Source: Planktotalea sp. (GTDB taxonomy: Bacteria > Pseudomonadota > Alphaproteobacteria > Rhodobacterales > Rhodobacteraceae). From it: 64,000 bases of DNA. A model generated the notes under the pieces. It saw only the letters and a program-made list of their open reading frames with translations. It had not been told where the DNA came from and ran no database searches. The stretch spans positions 58,543 to 122,542 of the forward strand of contig NZ_JABBAL010000017.1 of assembly GCF_018607995.1 (NCBI RefSeq), given 5' to 3'. Below, in pieces: positions 46,290 through 57,400 of this stretch (positions within the stretch are counted from its first letter, which is position 1; the number at the start of each line of letters is the position of its first letter). The position numbers and the translations under genes are program-made.

Positions 46290-47611
46290 AACGCATTTAC
46301 GAACCACGCGCCTATGGTCCTGAACCCGTTAAACATGGCTTTTGGCAAACGACGATAGAATCGCTCGATCAGCCCGCTCTTCAAGGCACGCATCAAACGG
46401 ACGTCGCTATCATTGGTGGCGGTTTCACAGGTCTCAACGCGGCGCTGCATCTGGCAGAGGACGGTGTTGACGTTACATTACTAGACGCGGAAACTATTGG
46501 TTGGGGCGCATCTGGTCGCAATGGCGGGTTTTGTTGTCTGGGCGGCGGTATCCTTGACGACAAAAAGATCGACAAGGTTCACGGACGTGACGCACGTCAT
46601 GATTGGCGTACCTCAGAAAAGGATGCAATCGCACACGTTGCCTCCCTACTTGAGCGTTTCAAAATCGACGCTGATACGCACTCTAATGGCGAAACACTGC
46701 TCGCGCACAAAACCAAGCGCATCGCAACACTCGAACATCACGCGCAAGAGGTGACGGAAAACTACGGGGTTGAGCCGATCCTTATTCCACAAAGAGAACT
46801 CGCAAATCATGGACTATCCGGTCCATTTAATAGCGCTCTGACCATCCCGATTGGCTTTGGTTTGAACCCTCTGAAATACGCACTGGGAATTGCACGGGCC
46901 GCGATCAACGCTGGCGCACGATTATATGCCTACTCCCCCGTCACACGTATCGAGCAAGGTGCACAATTCACGCTGCACACCCCTCAAGGAAAACTCACTG
47001 CCAAACGTTTGATCATCGCCACCAACGGATATTCGTCCGAGGATATTCCAGACTGGCTCACCGCGCGCTATTTGCCGGTGCAATCGAGCGTTCTTGTCAC
47101 CCGCCCATTAACCGACAATGAACTGAACGCGGCCAGATGGACCTCTGATCAAATGGCCTTCGATAGTCGTAATCTCTTGCATTATTTCCGCCTCATGCCA
47201 GATCGTCGCTTCCTCTTTGGCATGCGCGGCGGAATCTTTGTCAACAAACGCGCTGATGCGAAAATTAAACGGCTCATCCGCGAGGATTTTGAGGATATGT
47301 TCCCCGCTTGGAAACACGTAGACACGCCGCATCTGTGGTCTGGCCTCGTCTGCATGAACGCCAAAGGCGCGCCCTTTACGGGGCCGATCCCAGAGATGCC
47401 CGGCGCGTTTGCGTCGCTGAGTTATCATGGCAACGGCGTCGCAATGGCCAGCTATTGCGGCCCGCTTCTGGCGGATCTGGTACAAGACAAACCACCGCGC
47501 TACCCCTATCCTGGCGTGCTAAAAAACATCCCAAAAAGAATCCCGCTAGGGTCAAAACGCCGATGGCTCTTACCGCCTATCTATACAGCAATGGGTATAG
47601 TAGATCGCTGA
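46286..47611 (+). CDS. FAD-dependent amine oxidoreductase (DAO family, PuuB-like)
   Basis: Flavoprotein of 441 residues that probably oxidises a polyamine derivative imported by the upstream transporter. FAD motif IIGGGFTGLNAALHLAEDG (about 42-60), then ETIGWGASGRNGGF, which is characteristic of the PuuB/gamma-glutamylputrescine oxidase group, and a C-terminal SYHGNGVAMASY flavin segment. It starts with GTG at 46286 overlapping the potI stop (GTGA). No gamma-glutamylputrescine synthetase is in the window, so the exact substrate is open. Confidence 0.87.
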   Translation: MKRIYEPRAYGPEPVKHGFWQTTIESLDQPALQGTHQTDVAIIGGGFTGLNAALHLAEDGVDVTLLDAETIGWGASGRNGGFCCLGGGILDDKKIDKVHGRDARHDWRTSEKDAIAHVASLLERFKIDADTHSNGETLLAHKTKRIATLEHHAQEVTENYGVEPILIPQRELANHGLSGPFNSALTIPIGFGLNPLKYALGIARAAINAGARLYAYSPVTRIEQGAQFTLHTPQGKLTAKRLIIATNGYSSEDIPDWLTARYLPVQSSVLVTRPLTDNELNAARWTSDQMAFDSRNLLHYFRLMPDRRFLFGMRGGIFVNKRADAKIKRLIREDFEDMFPAWKHVDTPHLWSGLVCMNAKGAPFTGPIPEMPGAFASLSYHGNGVAMASYCGPLLADLVQDKPPRYPYPGVLKNIPKRIPLGSKRRWLLPPIYTAMGIVDR

Positions 47612-47647
47612 TCGATTCATCTTGCCAAATAAACTCAATTCCCGCCC

Positions 47648-48571
47648 TTAACCTTGCGGTGTCAACGTCGGACGCGCTTTGCCCCGCTTTAATCCCAACG
47701 CGCGTTCGCGCCATATGATCAGAAGTCCAGAGAGGATCACAATCGCAGATCCAAACAACATTTGCGGCGTGGGTACGTCTGCAAAGAACACATAGCCAAT
47801 TATCATCGCAAACAGGATCGACGCGTAATCAAACGGCGCGATCACAGCAGCGTCTGCGAAACGGTAGGCCGAGGTGATGAAAATCTGTGCAACCCCGCCG
47901 ATCAACCCTGCGCAAACCAACATTGCAATCGCCCCTGCGTCAGGCATGGTCCAACCAAAGGGTAGCGTTAAAAGCGACAGAACCGTCGTCGTCATCGAAA
48001 AGTAGAACACGATTGCTGCAGTCTGCTCCGTCTGCGCCAAACGTCTAATGTGGATCTGTGCCAACGCGCGAAACATCGCAGAGGCCAGCACCAAGATCAC
48101 CCCGATTTGTGCAGCACTTTCCATGGCACCGCCTGAGAAGATCGACAGCCTCGGGGCCAGGATCACTACAACACCAACCAAGCCCAAAAGAACCGCCGAC
48201 ATCCGATAAACGCGCAGGCGTTCGCCCAAGATCAATGCTGCAAAAATAACCGTCATTAGCGGCGCGGCAAAGCCGATGGCCGTTACATCCGGCAAAGGCA
48301 GATAGGCAAGCGAGGAAAAGCCAAAGCCCATGCCGCACACGCCAATCAGGCCACGCCATACGTGTCCCATCGGGCGTGATGTACGCAAACCTGTGCGCAA
48401 ATCATGGCGCCACATCAACCACCCAAGAATTACAGGCAATGCAAAGAAGGATCGAAAGAACATCGCTTGACCCGTCGGCACGTCCTCTGTCGTCGCTTTA
48501 ATCAGCGCAGACATGACAACAAAAAGAACGACGGATGCGAGTTTAAGCGCGATGCCAGTGAATGAAGACAT
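47648..48571 (-). CDS. EamA/DMT-family membrane exporter
   Basis: Ten-helix drug/metabolite transporter of 307 residues with two EamA repeats (about 10-140 and 155-285). Family features include GQAMFFRSFFALPVI near the first helices and a PxxxxLxxxxxGE-like turn AALILGERLRVYRM. The substrate is unknown. It converges on the amine oxidase gene with a 36-bp spacer and is not clearly part of an operon. Confidence 0.88.
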   Translation of the reverse strand: MSSFTGIALKLASVVLFVVMSALIKATTEDVPTGQAMFFRSFFALPVILGWLMWRHDLRTGLRTSRPMGHVWRGLIGVCGMGFGFSSLAYLPLPDVTAIGFAAPLMTVIFAALILGERLRVYRMSAVLLGLVGVVVILAPRLSIFSGGAMESAAQIGVILVLASAMFRALAQIHIRRLAQTEQTAAIVFYFSMTTTVLSLLTLPFGWTMPDAGAIAMLVCAGLIGGVAQIFITSAYRFADAAVIAPFDYASILFAMIIGYVFFADVPTPQMLFGSAIVILSGLLIIWRERALGLKRGKARPTLTPQG

Positions 48572-48609
48572 ACCCCATCGCTATAACAGCATCGCACATG
48601 TTGAAAGGG

Positions 48610-49113
48610 CTACTCTGCCGAGCGTCGTGGCAACACCCAATCAGGGCGGATAAAGTGGCAGGTATACCCATTTGGCACCCGCTCTAAATAATCCTGATGT
48701 TCTGGCTCTGCTTCCCAGAAATCACTGACTTCCTCCAGCTCTGTCACAACCTTATCGGGCCAAAGACCAGAGGCATCAACATCCGCGATCGTATCCAGTG
48801 CAACCGCTTTCTGCGCTTCGTCGACATAATAGATGGCAGAGCGATAGCTTAACCCGCGATCATTGCCCTGACGGTTTGGTGTGGTGGGGTCATGGATCTG
48901 AAAAAAGAACTCCAAAAGTACGCGGTAAGTAATGCCTGCAGGATCGAAGATGATCTCAATCCCCTCCGCATGTGTGCCATGATTACGATAAGTCGCATTT
49001 GGCACATCACCGCCCGTATAACCCACGCGCGTAGAAATCACCCCATCCATCTTGCGGATCAGATCTTCCATTCCCCAGAAACATCCGCCTGCTAAAACTG
49101 CGCGTTCATTCAT
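48610..49113 (-). CDS. msrA: Peptide methionine-S-sulfoxide reductase A
   Basis: Reduces the S epimer of methionine sulfoxide in proteins. The 167-residue protein has the catalytic [11 protein letters not shown] (Cys11), [13 protein letters not shown], the [10 protein letters not shown] block and [16 protein letters not shown]. It lacks recycling cysteines in the C-terminal tail, as in shorter MsrA proteins. Its start overlaps the msrB stop (ATGA), so the pair is coupled. Confidence 0.96.
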   Translation of the reverse strand: MNERAVLAGGCFWGMEDLIRKMDGVISTRVGYTGGDVPNATYRNHGTHAEGIEIIFDPAGITYRVLLEFFFQIHDPTTPNRQGNDRGLSYRSAIYYVDEAQKAVALDTIADVDASGLWPDKVVTELEEVSDFWEAEPEHQDYLERVPNGYTCHFIRPDWVLPRRSAE

Positions 49114-49559
49114 GCGATATCCTCCACTTGATCCAAATATTTGCTGTAACCTTCACCCTCCATCTCGTCCTTATGAACGAAGCGCAAAGAGGCGGAGTTG
49201 ATGCAATAACGCAGGCCACCACGATCTACAGGCCCATCATTGAAGACGTGCCCTAAATGGCTATCTCCATGGCTAGAGCGCACTTCTGTACGGATCATCC
49301 CATGCGTTGTGTCGCGCACCTCTTTGACAAACTCGTGTACAAGCGGCTTGGTAAAAGAGGGCCAGCCGCATCCGCTCTCGTATTTGTCGGAAGAGGCAAA
49401 CAGTGGCTCGCCAGATACGATATCCACGTAAATCCCTGGCTCCTTATTGCCAAGGTGCTTCCCTGTGCCGGGCCGCTCCGTCCCGCTTTCTTGCGTGACG
49501 CGATACTCTTCGGGGTTCAGCGTTGCGACTACATCCATATCTTTGTGATACTCGGCCAT
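49110..49559 (-). CDS. msrB: Peptide methionine-R-sulfoxide reductase B, zinc-free type
   Basis: Reduces the R epimer. The 149 residues include [24 protein letters not shown] and the catalytic Cys in [12 protein letters not shown]. The two CxxC zinc sites of the common form are absent: the first reads [11 protein letters not shown]. This matches the recognised zinc-free MsrB subgroup. SD GGAGAAAG lies upstream. Confidence 0.94.
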   Translation of the reverse strand: MAEYHKDMDVVATLNPEEYRVTQESGTERPGTGKHLGNKEPGIYVDIVSGEPLFASSDKYESGCGWPSFTKPLVHEFVKEVRDTTHGMIRTEVRSSHGDSHLGHVFNDGPVDRGGLRYCINSASLRFVHKDEMEGEGYSKYLDQVEDIA

Positions 49560-49699
49560 GGCTTTCTCCTAATATGCTTGTTCCTATTAGATGGGGCGTT
49601 GGCGTAAAAATCAAAGCAAGATTTCAATCTGTGCGCGACGCCGTGAACGATTGAAACATGACATTGATACTATCGCACACGCTGCTTTTCTCTCAAGAA

Positions 49700-51700
49700 T
49701 CAGCTTGCGATCCTTGGGCGCCCCGATGCTTCCACTGAAATCACCGCTTCAATGAACACATCGCGCGCTTCTGCCTGTGCTGTGGTGACATCGCGATGTG
49801 CGTGCACATGAATGTCCTCAGCACCAGACTCTTGCGCATCCGCCAAAGCCTGCGCACGCAAATGATCCTCTAGCGCGTTCAACGCCAGCTCACCGTCAGC
49901 GTAATCCTCCGGCCCGCTTTCAAAATGCACGCGATACCGACCTTCGCTTGGTGCAGTCACTGTGCCTTGCCTGCGCATCGTCACGCGGCCAACAACGGCC
50001 CCAATCGCATTCGCAACACCGCCATGTTCAGGCAAGATTGCCTCACATCCCAGACGCGCACCAACCGCGGGATAGTAGCTCATAGCAGAGGCCCCAAGCC
50101 CAACAATCGGCAGGTTCAAACCAGCGTCTATGCGCAGCAAACCACGATGCTGATCCATTCCCATGCGCATTAATGTATGTCGCGCCAGATCGCTGGGGGC
50201 GTGAGTGAACTCATCGTTTTCTTCTGAAAAAGCAGTCTCTAACAAGGCCAAAACAGTCTGCTCTGTCAGTTGATCAATGACGATCTGCGCCATCACATCC
50301 GCCACGGGTGCCAGCATATCACCAGCACCTGTGCGCCGACGCCCCATCAAGCAGAGCGCCTTCTTGGCAGCCTCAACATCCCAAACTTCGATACGCCCTA
50401 AAGCATGGCTCGCATCGCTTGGCGTCAATGCCGCGATCTGCACAAGTCCGCGTTCGACAAGGCGCTTCAACGCTTGCGCCTCAATGCGGTTTTTCAGAGC
50501 ATGTCCCATCGGCAAGACATTTATGCCAATCCGCTCCAGCAATGCAGTTTCCCGCGCGCCCAAACCGTCAACATTCAATCCTTTCACGACACGCACGAAC
50601 CGCCCGTCATGCTCTCCCGGCACAGTGCTGCGCATTTGCGCATCAAGGGCAGCGTGCACTACGTCAGGCGCATCAAGCGCAATCAGGGAAACGGGCACAA
50701 CGCGCCTCGGCCCCAGCGTGACACCGCCCTTCAAACCAGAGCCGATGAAATGCACCTCACTATCACCACCAAGCCCATGCGTTCGCATGGCAACAGCCTC
50801 GACCATTGTGCGATATGGCCCCACTTGCGCCCCCATCGGATCAATCGCAGGCCGCCCGTCTCGCAGCACGGCGATGTCCGTCGTTGTGCCTCCTATATCC
50901 GACACCAACGCATGATCCGCTCCAGTCAACCAACGCGCGCCAACGATGGACGCAGCAGGCCCGCTAAGGATTGTTTCAATGGGACGCTCGCGCGCCATAT
51001 CAGACCCTATTAAAGCCCCATCGCCACGTACGACCATCAAAGGCGCATCAATGCCAAACCGCTTCAACGTTGATTGCGCAGAGCCAATTAGTCCGTCAAT
51101 CATCCCAATCAAACGCGCATTCAAAAGCGCCGTCATCGCCCGCTTGGGCCCGTTGAGCTTAGCCGAAAGCTGATGCGACGCACTTACAGGGACACCAAGC
51201 ATGTCCGAAACAATCGATATCGCGGCCAACTCATGCGCGGGATTGCGCGTAGCAAATTGTGCGGCGACAGCAACGGCTGACACATCAGAATGCGTCTCTA
51301 AAAAGTGCTTTAATGCCTCTTTGCCAAGCGGCGCGACCTCGCCGCCTGCGTGATTATGCCCCCCTTCAAGGATCAACACAGGATCCCCTTTCAAAGCATC
51401 ACGCAAACCATGCGTATCAAGGTCGCGCTCTTTGAAGCCAATATAGATCAACGCCACGCGCCCACCCTGACCTTCGACCAGAGCGTTCGTTGCTAATGTC
51501 GTAGACAGCGACGCCATTGCGACGTCACTCGCGTTAACGCCACTCTCGCTCAGAACCGCTTCAATCGCGCCGCCAATCCCAAGCGATAGATCGTGCTTCG
51601 TCGTCAGCGATTTAGCCGAGGCCACAACATCACGATCGCCACGCAACAGCACAGCATCGGTATACGTGCCGCCCGTATCCACACCCAGCAAAAGCGTCAT
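49700..51700 (-). CDS. Hydantoinase/5-oxoprolinase-family protein (HyuA-like)
   Basis: ATP-dependent ring-opening enzyme family. The 666-residue sequence opens LLGVDTGGTYTDAVLL (ASKHA-type phosphate motif) and has SDIGGTTTDIAVL near residue 270 and GGDSEVHFIG. It corresponds to the A half only; no hyuB partner is adjacent, unlike most hydantoinase or acetophenone carboxylase operons. The substrate cannot be assigned. Confidence 0.82.
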   Translation of the reverse strand: MTLLLGVDTGGTYTDAVLLRGDRDVVASAKSLTTKHDLSLGIGGAIEAVLSESGVNASDVAMASLSTTLATNALVEGQGGRVALIYIGFKERDLDTHGLRDALKGDPVLILEGGHNHAGGEVAPLGKEALKHFLETHSDVSAVAVAAQFATRNPAHELAAISIVSDMLGVPVSASHQLSAKLNGPKRAMTALLNARLIGMIDGLIGSAQSTLKRFGIDAPLMVVRGDGALIGSDMARERPIETILSGPAASIVGARWLTGADHALVSDIGGTTTDIAVLRDGRPAIDPMGAQVGPYRTMVEAVAMRTHGLGGDSEVHFIGSGLKGGVTLGPRRVVPVSLIALDAPDVVHAALDAQMRSTVPGEHDGRFVRVVKGLNVDGLGARETALLERIGINVLPMGHALKNRIEAQALKRLVERGLVQIAALTPSDASHALGRIEVWDVEAAKKALCLMGRRRTGAGDMLAPVADVMAQIVIDQLTEQTVLALLETAFSEENDEFTHAPSDLARHTLMRMGMDQHRGLLRIDAGLNLPIVGLGASAMSYYPAVGARLGCEAILPEHGGVANAIGAVVGRVTMRRQGTVTAPSEGRYRVHFESGPEDYADGELALNALEDHLRAQALADAQESGAEDIHVHAHRDVTTAQAEARDVFIEAVISVEASGRPRIAS

Positions 51701-51815
51701 GACTGCCTCCCAAATTCACATCTGCCATAACAGCAAAACGCGACACGTCCCGCCTGTTTGCGCCGCCTTAGGCTTCATCTTTCAAAATAAACTTCCCGCG
51801 GAGCGTCATGCACTC

Positions 51816-52847
51816 TCAAGCAAGCCGTGCAATTGCCCAGCGTGCCGCATCTGCAACCGCATCATCAAGATCATCGACCAGTGCAGCGGCCACGTCTTTA
51901 AGTTCAGGCCTACCAGAATTGCCAATCGCATAGAGCACATTACGTACGAACCGATCCCGCCCTATGCGCTTAATCGGCGAGCCGGAAAACAACACCCGAA
52001 ACGACGCATCATCCAATGCCGCTAGCTCCGCGAGACGCGGCGCTTTCAACTCTTCTCGAGCCGCATAGCGCAACTCGCGCGCGTCAACCGCGAACTTGTT
52101 CCAAGGGCAGACCGCCAAGCAATCGTCACACCCGTAAACCCGGTTGCCTATCAACGCACGCAACTCTTCGTCTACAGGTCCCTTGTGCTCAATCGTCAGA
52201 TAGGAAATGCACCGTCGCGCATCCAACTGATAGGGCGCAGGGAAGGCCTTGGTCGGACAAACATCCAAACACGAAGAACAGGACCCACAATGATCAACCT
52301 CTGCTTCATCCGAAGGCAGCTTCAAAGTCGTAAAAACAGACCCTAAAAAGAACCAATTGCCCATTTCCCGGCTCACAAGGTTCGTGTGTTTGCCTTGCCA
52401 TCCAAGACCCGCAGCGGCCCCCAAAGGTTTCTCTGGCACAGGTGCGGTGTCCACGAACACTTTCACCTCTCCACCGCTTTCAGCAATCAACCAACGCGCC
52501 AAACGCTTCAGTCGCTTTTTCACCAGATCATGATAATCTTTGTTCTGTGCATAGACAGAAATCGCGCCACGATCAGGGTGCCGCAAAATCTCTAAAGGAT
52601 CATGGTCTGGTGTATAACTTTCACCTAGCATTATCACCGACCGCGCGTCTGGCCAAAGTGCCCCCGGATTGCTGCGCCATCGAACTCGCTCTGCCATCCA
52701 GTCCATCTGGCCGTGACGCTCTTTTTCTAGGAATGTGTTCAGCCGTTCGGGAACCTGCGGCACGTCCCAAGGGCGACAAATACGACAGGCGTCAAACCCG
52801 ATCTCATGCGCCTCTGCGACGAGCTTGGCTTTAAGATCAGAAATCAA
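51816..52847 (-). CDS. queG: Epoxyqueuosine reductase
   Basis: Cobalamin- and iron-sulfur-dependent enzyme that makes queuosine in tRNA. The 343 residues include [18 protein letters not shown], the two 4Fe-4S motifs [12 protein letters not shown] and [13 protein letters not shown], and a C-terminal HEAT-like stretch ([19 protein letters not shown]). It starts 11 bp inside the downstream end of the glutathione transferase gene, which indicates co-transcription. Confidence 0.95.
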   Translation of the reverse strand: MISDLKAKLVAEAHEIGFDACRICRPWDVPQVPERLNTFLEKERHGQMDWMAERVRWRSNPGALWPDARSVIMLGESYTPDHDPLEILRHPDRGAISVYAQNKDYHDLVKKRLKRLARWLIAESGGEVKVFVDTAPVPEKPLGAAAGLGWQGKHTNLVSREMGNWFFLGSVFTTLKLPSDEAEVDHCGSCSSCLDVCPTKAFPAPYQLDARRCISYLTIEHKGPVDEELRALIGNRVYGCDDCLAVCPWNKFAVDARELRYAAREELKAPRLAELAALDDASFRVLFSGSPIKRIGRDRFVRNVLYAIGNSGRPELKDVAAALVDDLDDAVADAARWAIARLA

Positions 52848-53502
52848 GATCGTTGTAGTGCGCAGACGGCGGGAAGCCGGGTACCTGATCGGACAATATA
52901 GACCGGAACGCAGGGCGCGATTTGATCTTCGCGTACCAGTCTTTCACAGTCTCGGATCGTGACCAATCCACATCAGAGCTATAATCAAGCGAAGACAAAT
53001 GCGCAGCCGCCGCGAAATCAGCAATCGACATCGCATCCCCCGCAAGCCAGCGACGATGATCCAAAAGCCACGCCATGTAATCAAGGTGATACTTGATCGC
53101 GCGCGCACCCTCTTTCACGTTCTTGCTGTCAGGGTAGCCCTGCTTCATCAGTTTCTTATTCACCCGCTCGTAGAGCAATTTGGACGTGACTTCCTGATGA
53201 AATTTGTCATCAAACCACGCCACCAAACGCCGCACTTCATAGCGCCCTTCAGCACTGCTTGGCATAAGCGGTGGTGTGGGATTTTTCTCTTCAAGGTACT
53301 CACAAATCGCCATACTGTCGGGCATCGTGCGACCGTTCATTTTGAGGATTGGCACCTTGCCAGCAGGATTCCGGCGCATGAAATCGGGATCGGCCTCCCA
53401 ATAGCGTTCTTCGACCAGCTCAACATCAATCTTTTTTTCAGCAAGCACCAACCGGACCTTGCGACAAAAAGGAGAGAGCGGAACGTGATACAGACGGGCC
53501 AT
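52837..53502 (-). CDS. Glutathione S-transferase family protein
   Basis: A 221-residue protein with an N-terminal thioredoxin-like domain ([20 protein letters not shown], where Ser/Cys at residues 8-12 contact glutathione; [19 protein letters not shown] holds the cis-Pro and the ES-like DS) and an all-helical C-terminal domain (about 90-215). The substrate is unknown. It overlaps queG by 11 bp. Confidence 0.88.
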   Translation of the reverse strand: MARLYHVPLSPFCRKVRLVLAEKKIDVELVEERYWEADPDFMRRNPAGKVPILKMNGRTMPDSMAICEYLEEKNPTPPLMPSSAEGRYEVRRLVAWFDDKFHQEVTSKLLYERVNKKLMKQGYPDSKNVKEGARAIKYHLDYMAWLLDHRRWLAGDAMSIADFAAAAHLSSLDYSSDVDWSRSETVKDWYAKIKSRPAFRSILSDQVPGFPPSAHYNDLDF

Positions 53503-53562
53503 AGAGATTAAAACTAACTCAAAATTACATGAATCTCTGAATGCCCCGCATTGCGTCCAAGT

Positions 53563-54321
53563 TCAATCCTGAAAACAAGCCGCTCGCCCGTCGCGGCGGA
53601 TCGTAGCTGCACCATCAATGATCTGACGGGTGCGTTTGCGCACATAGTTTGACGGTCGCGACGCGCTACGCTTTTTAGGGGAGGGCAAGATTGCCGCCAA
53701 ACGCGCGGCTTGCGTTACGCTTAGATTTTCGGGACCGACGCCAAAGTAGTGACGCGACGCGGCCTCCACCCCAAAGACACCATCATCAAATTCGGCGATG
53801 TTCAGGTAGACTTCAAGAATGCGCTCTTTCGTCCAGATCAGTTCTACTATGGGCGTCATCGCTGCTTCCAGCGCTTTGCGCACATAGCTACGTCCATGCC
53901 AAAGGTAGACGTTCTTGACGACCTGTTGGCTTAGCGTCGACGCACCACGCGCACCGCCAGAATCAACCGCAGCACGGATCGCGGTCATGTCAAACCCCCA
54001 ATGCTGGCAATAATTCGCATCCTCAGCAGCAACCACAGAGCGGGCCATAACGGGTGCTACGTCTTCTATGTCCACCCATTCATGATCGACCTCCGCACCA
54101 ATGCGCAGCTCTTCACTTCGCATGTAGTGTGTCTTGTGAGGATTCGCCCAAACATAGAGACAGATCCACAAAAGCGCCGCAGCAATGATCAATAGAGTGA
54201 CTCGAACCACCCAACGCCACACAAACATCCGACCTGCCGTGATCCGCGCTGCAAGGGGGCGTTTCACTTTAGACTTGGACGTTTTCTTAGCGGTCGTTTT
54301 TTTCTTTGCTGCGCGTACCAT
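53563..54321 (-). CDS. mtgA: Monofunctional peptidoglycan glycosyltransferase
   Basis: Polymerises lipid II glycan chains without a transpeptidase domain. From the ATG at 54321 the protein has 252 residues: a Lys-rich cytoplasmic start, one membrane anchor (VVRVTLLIIAAALLWICLYV region, about 36-56), then the GT51 motifs AAEDANYCQHWGFD (catalytic Glu), GASTLSQQVVKNVYLW, and WTKERILEVYLNIAEF. Codons up to 54390 would run through the gltB terminator and are rejected. Confidence 0.92.
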   Translation of the reverse strand: MVRAAKKKTTAKKTSKSKVKRPLAARITAGRMFVWRWVVRVTLLIIAAALLWICLYVWANPHKTHYMRSEELRIGAEVDHEWVDIEDVAPVMARSVVAAEDANYCQHWGFDMTAIRAAVDSGGARGASTLSQQVVKNVYLWHGRSYVRKALEAAMTPIVELIWTKERILEVYLNIAEFDDGVFGVEAASRHYFGVGPENLSVTQAARLAAILPSPKKRSASRPSNYVRKRTRQIIDGAATIRRDGRAACFQD

Positions 54322-54353
54322 AAAAAACTGTCTATCGCGTGCGCTACAAATGC

Positions 54354-54385
54354 AAAACGCCCGAAGCAGAATCTCGGGCGTTTTT
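54354..54385 (-). terminator. Intrinsic terminator after gltB
   Basis: CGCCCGA (54358-54364) pairs with TCGGGCG (54374-54380) over a 9-base loop, flanked by A-runs and T-runs on both sides, so it can act in either direction. It lies 17 bp after the gltB stop and 33 bp before mtgA. Confidence 0.85.
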
Positions 54386-54401
54386 ATCATTTCAGTTGCG
54401 G

Positions 54402-57400
54402 TTACTCCGCAGGTACTGCAGTTTCTTCGATACCAAGCGGATGCGGGAGCTTGTTGAGCATCTCAATCGGACAGATCTGAACGAAGTTCTTCACTTCCAA
54501 ATCCCAATGTTGCAGCAGCTCTTCCGCTTTCCGGCTACCTGTTTCGGCAAAATGGCGCTCAACCAGCATCTTCAACTGGCGTTCCCAATGGGGTTGTGTG
54601 ACCGCGCATGTAACCAACGTTTCGTGGTTCATCAGTGTTTGCGCAACGCTTTCTGGGTCGTACAAATACGCCATGCCACCCGTCATACCCGCGCCAAAGT
54701 TCGCGCCGATTGAGCCAAGGATAACAGCAACACCACCGGTCATATACTCACAACCGTTTGAGCCACATCCCTCGATTACCACACTCGCACCAGAGTTACG
54801 CACGCCAAACCGTTCGCCCGCGCGACCAGCGGCAAATAGGAAACCGTCCGTCGCACCATAAAGCACTGTGTTGCCGATGATCGTATTGTCAGAAGCCGTG
54901 AGCGGGCTTGCCATAGGTGGGCGCACAACGATTGTGCCACCAGAGAGGCCCTTACCGACGTAATCATTCGCGTCACCACTGACTTCCAGCTTTAGACCTG
55001 GAGCCGCGAACGCGCCAAGAGATTGGCCCGCAGAGCCTTTCAAATGTACCAACAAATGATCCAGTTGCAGCCTGTTGCGCATACCGAATTTCTTGACGAT
55101 ATGGCTGGAGATGCGCGTGCCAACCGTGCGATGTGTGTTCTGAATCGCGTAGCTTAACTGCATCTTTTCACCGTCTTCCAAGAAACGCGCAGCGTCGCGC
55201 ACGATCTCGGCGTCGAGCGTGTCAGGCACTTCTGTACGACCACGAGAGCGGTCATAGTTGATGCTTTCCGCGCCATCGACAGTGATCAACAACGGGTTGA
55301 GATCAAGATCATCCAAGTGTGCAGAGCCACGCGAGACTTGGTGCAGCAGATCAGCACGACCAATCACGTCATCAAGCGATTTCGCGCCGATAGAGGCGAG
55401 CACTTCGCGCACTTCCTGCGCGTAGAAGGTAATCAAATTGACGACCTTATCTGCATTGCCTGTGAACTTATCACGCAGCGCTTCGTCCTGTGTACACACA
55501 CCAACAGGGCACGTGTTGGACTGGCACTGGCGCACCATAATGCAACCCATCGCGATCAGCGCAGCGGTGCCGATGCCATACTCTTCGGCACCCAACATCG
55601 CGGCCATGACGATGTCACGCCCTGTACGAAGGCCACCGTCAGTACGTAAAGTAACACGATCCCGCAGGTTGTTCATCGCAAGCACTTGGTGCGCTTCGGT
55701 CAGACCCATTTCCCACGGCAGGCCCGCATATTTGATCGAGGTCGCAGGGGACGCACCTGTGCCGCCATTATGCCCTGAAATCAGGATCACATCGGCTTTC
55801 GCCTTGGCGACGCCAGCTGCAATTGTGCCGACACCAGAGGAAGCAACAAGCTTCACAGTCACCTTACAACGCGGATTGATTTGCTTGAGGTCATAGATCA
55901 GCTGCGCAAGGTCTTCGATAGAATAGATATCGTGGTGCGGCGGCGGTGAAATCAGCGTCACGCCTTTGGTTGAGTGACGCAAACGTGCGATGAGGTCTGT
56001 GACCTTCATACCAGGCAGCTGCCCACCCTCACCGGGCTTCGCGCCCTGTGCGACTTTGATTTCTAGCTCTTCGCACTGGTTTAGGTATTCAGCCGTAACA
56101 CCAAAACGACCCGACGCCACCTGCTTGATCTTCGCAGACGGGTTATCCCCGTTCGGCTCTGGAACGAAGTGTGCGGGATCTTCGCCACCCTCACCACTGT
56201 CAGAGCGCGCACCAATGCGGTTCATCGCGACGTTCAAAGTTTTATGTGCCTCCGGGCTAAGCGCACCCAAAGACATGCCCGGCGTCACAAAACGCTTGCG
56301 GATCGCAGTGACACTTTCCACGTCATCCACGTTGATCGCTTCACCCATGGGCTTAATCGCCAGCAAGTCGCGCAAGTTTATTGGCGGATTGCTCTGCATC
56401 TTTGCGCTATAGTTCTTCCACATCTGGAATGAACCGGTGTTACACGCAGTCTGCATCATATGCATGGATTGCGCTTCCCACGCGTGGGTTTCGCCAGATT
56501 TGCGCGCTTTGTAGAAACCACCAATCGGCAGTACATCGCGACCACCCTGCCAGCCAAGACCGTGAATTTCTTCCGCTTTGAACTGGATGCCAGAGACACC
56601 AATCCCACTGATGCGCGACGTCATACCCGGGAAGAATTCAGCGCACATCGCACGAGACAGACCGACGGCTTCAAAGTTCAAACCACCGCGATAGGAGGAC
56701 ACGACAGAGATGCCCATCTTCGCCATGATCTTGAGCAAGCCCTGGTCAATCGCCTCGCGGTAGCGCGCGACGGCTTCAGTCAATGTGCAATCCAAGAGGT
56801 CACGTTCAATGCGATCTGCCAGCGAATCTTCCGCAAGGTAGGCGTTCACAACCGTCGCGCCACTGCCTATCAAAACCGCAAAGTAATGCGGATCGATACA
56901 CTCAGCCGAGCGCACGTTAAGTGAACAGAAAGTCCGCAAACCTTTACGTGTCAAATGACTGTGCACAGCAGAGGTCGCGAGGATCATCGGCATACCGATT
57001 TTGTCTTCGCCCTGCGCTTGATCTGTCAGAACGATGTGGCCCGCACCAGAGCGCACCGCATCTTCCACCTCAGCACGAATACGTGCGAGACCGTCCTGAA
57101 GAGCATTTGCGCCACGCTCGAACGTGCAATCAATCGTGACAAGGTCCGCGTTGAAATTACGCGTCAGCTCATCCCATTGCGCGTTGCCCACAAAAGGACT
57201 GTCGAGTACGAGAATTTCGGTCTGTGCAGAGCTTTCGTCCAAAACGTTCTTAAGGTTACCGAAGCGCGTCTTCAGGCTCATCACACGGAATTCACGCAGT
57301 GAATCGATTGGCGGGTTCGTCACCTGAGAGAAGTTCTGACGGAAGAAATGGCTCAGCGGGCGGTACTTTTTGGACAGAACCGCCGATGGCGTATCATCAC

